From NCBI GenBank assembly GCA_027858295.1, contig JAQICZ010000034.1, positions 1-44,378 on the forward strand: DNA of 44,378 nt, written 5' to 3'. Source of the DNA: Nanobdellota archaeon. Lineage in GTDB: Archaea; Nanobdellota; Nanobdellia; Pacearchaeales; GW2011-AR1. Below the pieces are notes generated by a model. That model was not told the DNA's origin. It worked only from the letters and a program-made list of their open reading frames with translations, and did not search any database. The position numbers and the translations under genes were made by a program. Every line of letters starts with the position of its first letter. The first letter of the stretch is position 1. Shown piece after piece: positions 40,705-44,378 of this stretch.

Positions 40705-40826
40705 GAAAAGCAATAAGATTAGTCGATAAGACTTATTTATTGGAGAATGGTGAGGTTGTTTTTAGTGGTGGAGCTGAGATATTGAAGAATAAGAAGATAC
40801 GGGAAGTTTATTTGGGTGGGTATTGA
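40702..40826 (+). pseudogene. Duplicated 3' fragment of livF
   Basis: The frame reads AIRLVDKTYLLENGEVVFSGGAEILKNKKIREVYLGGY and stops at 40826. It shares a near-identical stretch of about 36 nt (aagaagatacgggaagttta and on) with the end of livF at 39364, then diverges upstream. This fragment keeps the 14 residues that livF lacks. It has no start and is a remnant of a second livF. Confidence 0.8.
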
Positions 40827-40937
40827 TTATTTATTTGACTTTATCCCATAATTGATCAAAGACTTGCTCGAATGTTTTAGCAAATACTTCGTCTTTTATT
40901 CCAAAACCTCTTTAAACCTTTTATTCCCCACTCTTTT

Positions 40938-42119
40938 ATGCACTACCACATAATCCTAACAGAAAGATGCAACCTAAAATGCACCTACTGCTACGAAAAA
41001 TCAATGAAAGAATTCGAGAACGGACTCGAAGAGAAATGGGACTATGATATGGAAACACCAGTAGATTCAGGAGTTTCAATCGAAAGAATAAAAAAACTAA
41101 TCAAACCAACAGACACACTAATCTTCTATGGTGGGGAGCCGCTTGTTATGATGGATAAGATGAAAGAGATTATGGACCATGTGAATTGTAAGTTTCAGAT
41201 GCAGTCTAATGGGGTTTTGCTTGATCAGTTACCTACTGAATATTTGCTTCGGTTGGATAAGATGTTGATTTCTATTGATGGGACTTCTGAGAGGACTAAT
41301 ACTAATAAAGGCAAGGCGAAGTATGAGATTATTACTAATAATTTGCGTGATGCTCGGGACCGTGGATATAAGGGCGAAGTTGTTGCGCGTATGGTTATTA
41401 CTGAACCTGATTTATATGAACAGGTTATGCATTTGATTGGTTTGATTAAAGTTGGTCTTTACGATTCGATTCATTGGCAGATTGATGCGGAGTTTTATAA
41501 GTTTGATTATGATAAGGAGAAGTTCACTGAATTTGTGAAGGGATATAATGCATCTCTGAAGAGGTTGCTTAAATGGTGGTTAGCAGAGATGCAGCGGTCA
41601 ACTGTTCACGGTCTACAGTCTACGGTTGACGGTCCACGGTCCACGGTCCCAAAGATTTATCCTTTTCTTGGAGTTTTAGGCAGAGTAATGGGCTGGGACA
41701 AAGAAACTCGGTTACCCTGCGGTGCAGGCTATGCTAATTTTACTATTAATACCAATGGGAATTTGTCTGCTTGTCCTATTATGAATTCGGTTAAGAACAT
41801 GTATTGTGGTTCTGTTGAGGAAGGTGTGACGAAGGAAATGAAATGTGGCGGATGGTGTGTTGGTTGTTCGTATATAGATATTTGTGGTGGTCGTTGTCTT
41901 TATTCAAATGATGCCCAACTCTGGCCAAAAGAAGGACATGATTTAGTTTGTGAAACAATTAAATGTTTAATTGATGGAATTCGAGGGCTTGTTGACGGTA
42001 GACGATTGACGGTAGACGGTAAGGAATTAAAGAATATTCGTGAGTTGATTGAAGAGGGTGTTGTTGGGAAAGAAGATTTTGATTTTGAGCGCTACTTCGG
42101 CCCGGAGATTATACCTTAG
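40938..42119 (+). CDS. Radical SAM enzyme, AF1577-type peptide-modifying family
   Basis: 393 residues. The [4Fe-4S]/SAM motif CNLKCTYC (C11, C15, C18) stands at the very N-terminus, and a SPASM-like Cys cluster lies near the C-terminus (CPIMNS; CGGWCVGCSYIDICGGRC). The architecture resembles the archaeal AF1577 radical SAM family (TIGR04084), proposed to modify peptides. Two in-frame heptamer satellite tracts lengthen it: about residues 219-238 (STVHGLQSTVDGPRSTVP) and 351-362 (VDGRRLTVDGKE). Codon use changes at about nt 41130, from A/C-ending to G/T-ending. Convergent with the CDPS operon; no link is proved. Confidence 0.75.
   Translation: MHYHIILTERCNLKCTYCYEKSMKEFENGLEEKWDYDMETPVDSGVSIERIKKLIKPTDTLIFYGGEPLVMMDKMKEIMDHVNCKFQMQSNGVLLDQLPTEYLLRLDKMLISIDGTSERTNTNKGKAKYEIITNNLRDARDRGYKGEVVARMVITEPDLYEQVMHLIGLIKVGLYDSIHWQIDAEFYKFDYDKEKFTEFVKGYNASLKRLLKWWLAEMQRSTVHGLQSTVDGPRSTVPKIYPFLGVLGRVMGWDKETRLPCGAGYANFTINTNGNLSACPIMNSVKNMYCGSVEEGVTKEMKCGGWCVGCSYIDICGGRCLYSNDAQLWPKEGHDLVCETIKCLIDGIRGLVDGRRLTVDGKELKNIRELIEEGVVGKEDFDFERYFGPEIIP
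41594..41650 (+). repeat. In-frame heptamer tract in radical SAM gene (1)
   Basis: Eight 7-nt units (actgttc, acggtct, acagtct, acggttg, acggtcc three times) of the satellite at 1113-1189. Since 7 and 3 are coprime, the protein repeats every 7 residues: STVHGLQ, STVDGPR, STVPKIY. Confidence 0.8.
41991..42021 (+). repeat. In-frame heptamer tract in radical SAM gene (2)
   Basis: gttgacg, gtagacg, attgacg, gtagacg units; codes VDGRRLTVDGK. Confidence 0.75.
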
Positions 42120-42161
42120 ACCGAAGAAGCCCACGTTAACAATTTTATTTGAGAATAAAAT

Positions 42162-42200
42162 GATCAAGAGAAGTATTTTGGGCCTGAGATTCTTCTTTAG
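42162..42200 (+). pseudogene. Possible remnant of the radical SAM 3' end
   Basis: The frame DQEKYFGPEILL-stop parallels the gene's own end FERYFGPEIIP-stop 80 nt earlier, but the DNA has diverged (aagtattttgggcctgag against cgctacttcggcccggag). Upstream frame is closed. May be the last trace of a tandem paralog. Confidence 0.45.
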
Positions 42201-42205
42201 GGATT

Positions 42206-42275
42206 AAGGCAGATTGATATGGGAGCATTGAGTTAATGTTAGGACATACTTGGTTGGAGATTAACAGAGTAGTTT
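42206..42275 (+). repeat. Dispersed-repeat copy
   Basis: aaggcagattgatatgggag, cattgagttaatgttaggac, atacttggttggagattaac, agagtagtt. Same module order as 20561-20622, without a GC-rich core. Confidence 0.75.
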
Positions 42276-42278
42276 TAT

Positions 42279-42989
42279 TTATTGTTTTATTCCAACTAAT
42301 AATCCCCGTCCTATTAATCCGTGTTTCATATACTTTACTTTGAATCCTGATTCGCACATCAACTTTGCAATTCTCTTGTGTGATGTTATTTTTAATTCAT
42401 GTGTATCGTTCATTTTTTTAATTCCATTGTTTTTTATTGCAATGGTGTAATGATTTTCTAGTATTGTAAAGTCTTTTTTTCTTTTGAGGCTTGTTATTCT
42501 TGATATTTTCATATTCTCTCCGTTGTATGTTCTCATATGAAACATATCTTCTGGATGATTTGACTCTGAAAACCAAGGTTCTATTATTGCTACTCCACCT
42601 GTATTTAGATGATAGTAGAAGTTTTGGAATGTTTGTTTCAATTCTTCATCTGTTTTAAGATATCCTATGCCGCTGAAGAGCGAAGTCATTATATCAAACT
42701 TTTTACACAGGTTAAAGTTTGTCATATTTCCGAGATTAAAATTATTTTGTGGAAATTTTATTTTTGCTACCGAGAGTAATTCTTGGCTTAAATCTAAACC
42801 TTCACAGTTGAATCTCTTTTTTAGAAAGTTTATGTGATTTCCAGTTCCGCAGGCGACATCTAGCAGTCTTTTACCTTTTGACTTTTTGTATTTTTTGATT
42901 ACTTGGTTTATTATTTTTGATTCTTTTTTGTAATTTTTGTTTAGATATAGGCAATCATAATATTTTACAAATTCTTTGTATTCTAACAT
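42279..42989 (-). CDS. SAM-dependent methyltransferase (class I), last gene of CDPS operon
   Basis: 236 residues. SAM-binding motif LLDVACGTGNHINFL (about 42-56), motif II acidic residue in CEGLDLSQELLSVAK, post-I region FNLGNMTNFNL and GGVAIIEPWFSES. Closest in style to small-molecule N-methyltransferases (DesVI/TylM1-like). It follows the CDPS gene by 1 nt, so it most likely methylates the cyclodipeptide, as methyltransferases in bacterial CDPS clusters do. Substrate assignment is inference. Confidence 0.82.
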   Translation of the reverse strand: MLEYKEFVKYYDCLYLNKNYKKESKIINQVIKKYKKSKGKRLLDVACGTGNHINFLKKRFNCEGLDLSQELLSVAKIKFPQNNFNLGNMTNFNLCKKFDIMTSLFSGIGYLKTDEELKQTFQNFYYHLNTGGVAIIEPWFSESNHPEDMFHMRTYNGENMKISRITSLKRKKDFTILENHYTIAIKNNGIKKMNDTHELKITSHKRIAKLMCESGFKVKYMKHGLIGRGLLVGIKQ

Positions 42990-42990
42990 T

Positions 42991-43692
42991 TTAATTTATA
43001 ATTGCCCATGCGTTTTTTCTATCGGGTAGTTTTTTATTTAACCTCTCAAAAGTTTTGCCTAATACAATATCACAGATAAAATAGAATACAGAATCTGTTC
43101 GGGGATATGGAGAGAGGTTATAATAAACCCCTTTGTAGTTTATACCTGAATATGCTAACGAAAATTCATCAAGGACATAATCGCAAAGCTTCCAATACTC
43201 ATATTCTTTAAACTTTCTATCTAGCAAGGATTCTTTTACTGCTTTCAAAATAGGAGTTCTAAAGTCTTTATTATTTTTGAATTCTCTGTAAACGGATTGA
43301 GTCGTTTTTGGCCAAAATATATCTTCTTTCTCATATTCATCCCAATTGATAACATTGACTCTTTCTTTTATTTCTAAAGGAAATGTTGAAATGAATTCTT
43401 CAATATTTTGTTTTATTATATTACCATCCTTTAAAACTCGTCTTAAACTAGCAGCTTCCGAATATGTTTTATTTCTAATAAAAAAATTTGTGTCCTGTAT
43501 TTTATCTACTACTAATAATAATACTTTTTCTTTTGTGTATTCTAATGCCCAATTTAAATATTCTTTTATATTGTTATTAAGTACTCCTTTATGCGAAAAG
43601 AATTTGTTTCCTAGACATATTGGAATGAATATGTTGTGTTCTCTGGATTCTATTTTCCCTTCAGTTGTATTGAAGAGTTGTTTAATCTTCAT
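42991..43692 (-). CDS. tRNA-dependent cyclodipeptide synthase (CDPS1)
   Basis: 233 residues, the family length (about 220-250). Landmarks against Streptomyces AlbC: IPICLGNKFFS aligns with GISAGNSYFS, placing Cys26 at catalytic Ser37 and Asn29 at Asn40. YVLDE gives Tyr172 and Glu176 (AlbC Tyr178 and Glu182, same spacing of 4). Tyr196 follows Glu176 by 20, as Tyr202 follows Glu182, and is followed by Pro197, the mark of the XYP subfamily. VLLLVVDKIQDTNFF and SLRRVLKDG match the Rossmann core and the basic helix that holds tRNA. It would join two aminoacyl groups from charged tRNAs into a diketopiperazine. The Cys replacement is the main oddity. It lies 1 nt after CDPS2 and 1 nt before the methyltransferase. 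Confidence 0.87.
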   Translation of the reverse strand: MKIKQLFNTTEGKIESREHNIFIPICLGNKFFSHKGVLNNNIKEYLNWALEYTKEKVLLLVVDKIQDTNFFIRNKTYSEAASLRRVLKDGNIIKQNIEEFISTFPLEIKERVNVINWDEYEKEDIFWPKTTQSVYREFKNNKDFRTPILKAVKESLLDRKFKEYEYWKLCDYVLDEFSLAYSGINYKGVYYNLSPYPRTDSVFYFICDIVLGKTFERLNKKLPDRKNAWAIIN

Positions 43693-43693
43693 T

Positions 43694-44378
43694 TTAATTA
43701 ATAATCACCATTGCAACTTTTTCTTTTGGTAGTCTTTTTTCTAACTTTTTAAATATTTTATTTTGTTTTATATCTTCTAAAAAATAAACTGTGGAATCTG
43801 AGAATGGATAAATGAACATCCTATAATAGTCATCCTGATATATCACTCCATGATAGCATATTGAGAATTCATCTAAGATATAATCTGAAAGTTTCCAGTA
43901 TTGCGCTTCACTAAATTTTCTATCTGTCAATGTTGTCTTAATGGTTTTTAATATTGCACTTCTAAACTCTTTATTATTTTTGAATTCATTATAAACTAAT
44001 CTTGTTGTTAACCCGCAAATAGAATCTTCTTTTTCGTATTCTTCCCAATTAACAATTTTAATTTTGTTTTGTGCCTGTTTCGGGAGATTGCTTATCATTT
44101 CTTCTACGCCTTTTCTTATTTCTAGACCACACCTTAAGACTCTTCTTAAATTTTGGTGTTCTGTATTGTTAGAAATTCTAACCATATAATTTGTTAATTG
44201 TATTTTATCTGGAATTACAATTAATACTTTTTCTTTTGTGTTTTCTAATGCCCATTTTAAATATTCTTTAAATTTTTCACTTATTAGGCCTTTATTTGAA
44301 AAAAATTTATTCCCTAAACATATTGGAATGAATATGTTGTGTTTCTTTGATTCTATTTTTTATTCACTTGTATTAAAT
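43694..44378 (-). pseudogene. Second cyclodipeptide synthase (CDPS2), in-frame stop, cut by window end
   Basis: Homologous to CDPS1 over its whole visible length: IPICLGNKFFS with the same Cys for Ser, KVLIVIPDKI, YWKLSDYILDEFS (Tyr and Glu kept) and FIYPFSDST (Tyr-Pro kept). Near the N-terminus CDPS1 reads FNTTEGKIES while this copy reads FNTSE-stop-KIES; the TAA complements 44360-44362. No ATG/GTG/TTG codon occurs in frame between the stop and the ATG at 44185, and starting there would lose the P-loop Cys. It is therefore probably broken, or read by another route. The true start lies beyond the window. Confidence 0.8.

Noticed and set aside
39365-40826. Classical integrated element with integrase at livF
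   Set aside because: There are direct repeats but no integrase, and the right-hand copy is homologous to livF beyond the identical core, which fits paralog decay better.
10954-44362. Reassignment or suppression of UAA
   Set aside because: Two genes have a lone in-frame TAA, but TAA is the normal stop of many intact genes here, so fresh pseudogenes or sequence errors are simpler.
1-44378. CRISPR array
   Set aside because: No regularly spaced 20-40-nt direct repeats with unique spacers. The only tandem arrays have 7-, 8- or 20-nt units.

Overview
The window is AT-rich archaeal DNA, most likely from a DPANN-type genome (Woesearchaeota/Pacearchaeota-like; this placement is inference). Archaeal signs are a group II chaperonin (thermosome), TATA boxes about 25 nt upstream of many ATG codons (leaderless transcripts), an intron-bearing tRNA-Tyr with C1-G72 and no encoded CCA, a bacterio-opsin-activator-type HTH protein, and double-unit Lrp/AsnC regulators.

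Layout. 0.3-3.2 kb: cupredoxin, VIT1-family Fe/Mn transporter, an orphan CheD-like deamidase, and a frameshifted cysteine hydrolase. 3.2-6.1 kb: a zinc-finger/coiled-coil protein between two gene-poor stretches full of palindromes and nested-hairpin repeats. 6.1-10 kb: SNF2 helicase, matrixin-like protease, and a 28-codon gene. 10.1-10.7 kb: tRNA-Tyr with an 84-nt intron, flanked by duplicated tRNA pieces. 10.7-16.6 kb: broken RBBP9-type hydrolase, sugar-binding protein, surface protein, TIM-barrel enzyme, and a Ser/Tyr-repeat small protein followed by an APH-like kinase. 16.7-25.3 kb: thermosome, small unknown proteins, an HExxH protein, YdjM-like protein, nucleotidyltransferase, Fic protein, and TauE exporter. 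25.4-27.4 kb: Bat-like regulator and a HEPN-MNT pair. 27.8-40.8 kb: a branched-chain amino-acid-type (Liv) ABC transporter locus. It has three substrate-binding proteins, two divergent Lrp regulators, LivH, LivM, LivG and LivF, interrupted by a NYN nuclease-like gene, a second HEPN-MNT pair, and an AAA/DUF4143 ATPase sitting between livF and a duplicated livF tail. 40.9-42.1 kb: radical SAM enzyme of the AF1577 peptide-modifying type. 42.3-44.4 kb (minus strand): a tight operon of two tRNA-dependent cyclodipeptide synthases (CDPS) and a SAM methyltransferase.

The strongest candidate for an undescribed system is the CDPS-CDPS-methyltransferase operon. It predicts a methylated cyclic dipeptide product in a small archaeon. 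Both synthases carry Cys where characterised CDPSs have the catalytic Ser, and the upstream copy has an in-frame TAA. Second is a nested-hairpin RNA-like element seen three times (3.6, 5.4 and 5.7 kb), with both stems changing in a compensatory way around a conserved 5' linker and a TTGGAAAA loop. Intergenic space is also filled by a modular dispersed repeat family with interchangeable GC-rich cores, and by a heptamer satellite that also lies in frame inside the radical SAM gene.

Several genes are decaying: cysteine hydrolase frameshift, hydrolase in-frame stop, CDPS2 stop, livF tail, and radical SAM tail. No CRISPR array, rRNA, transposase or integrase was seen.
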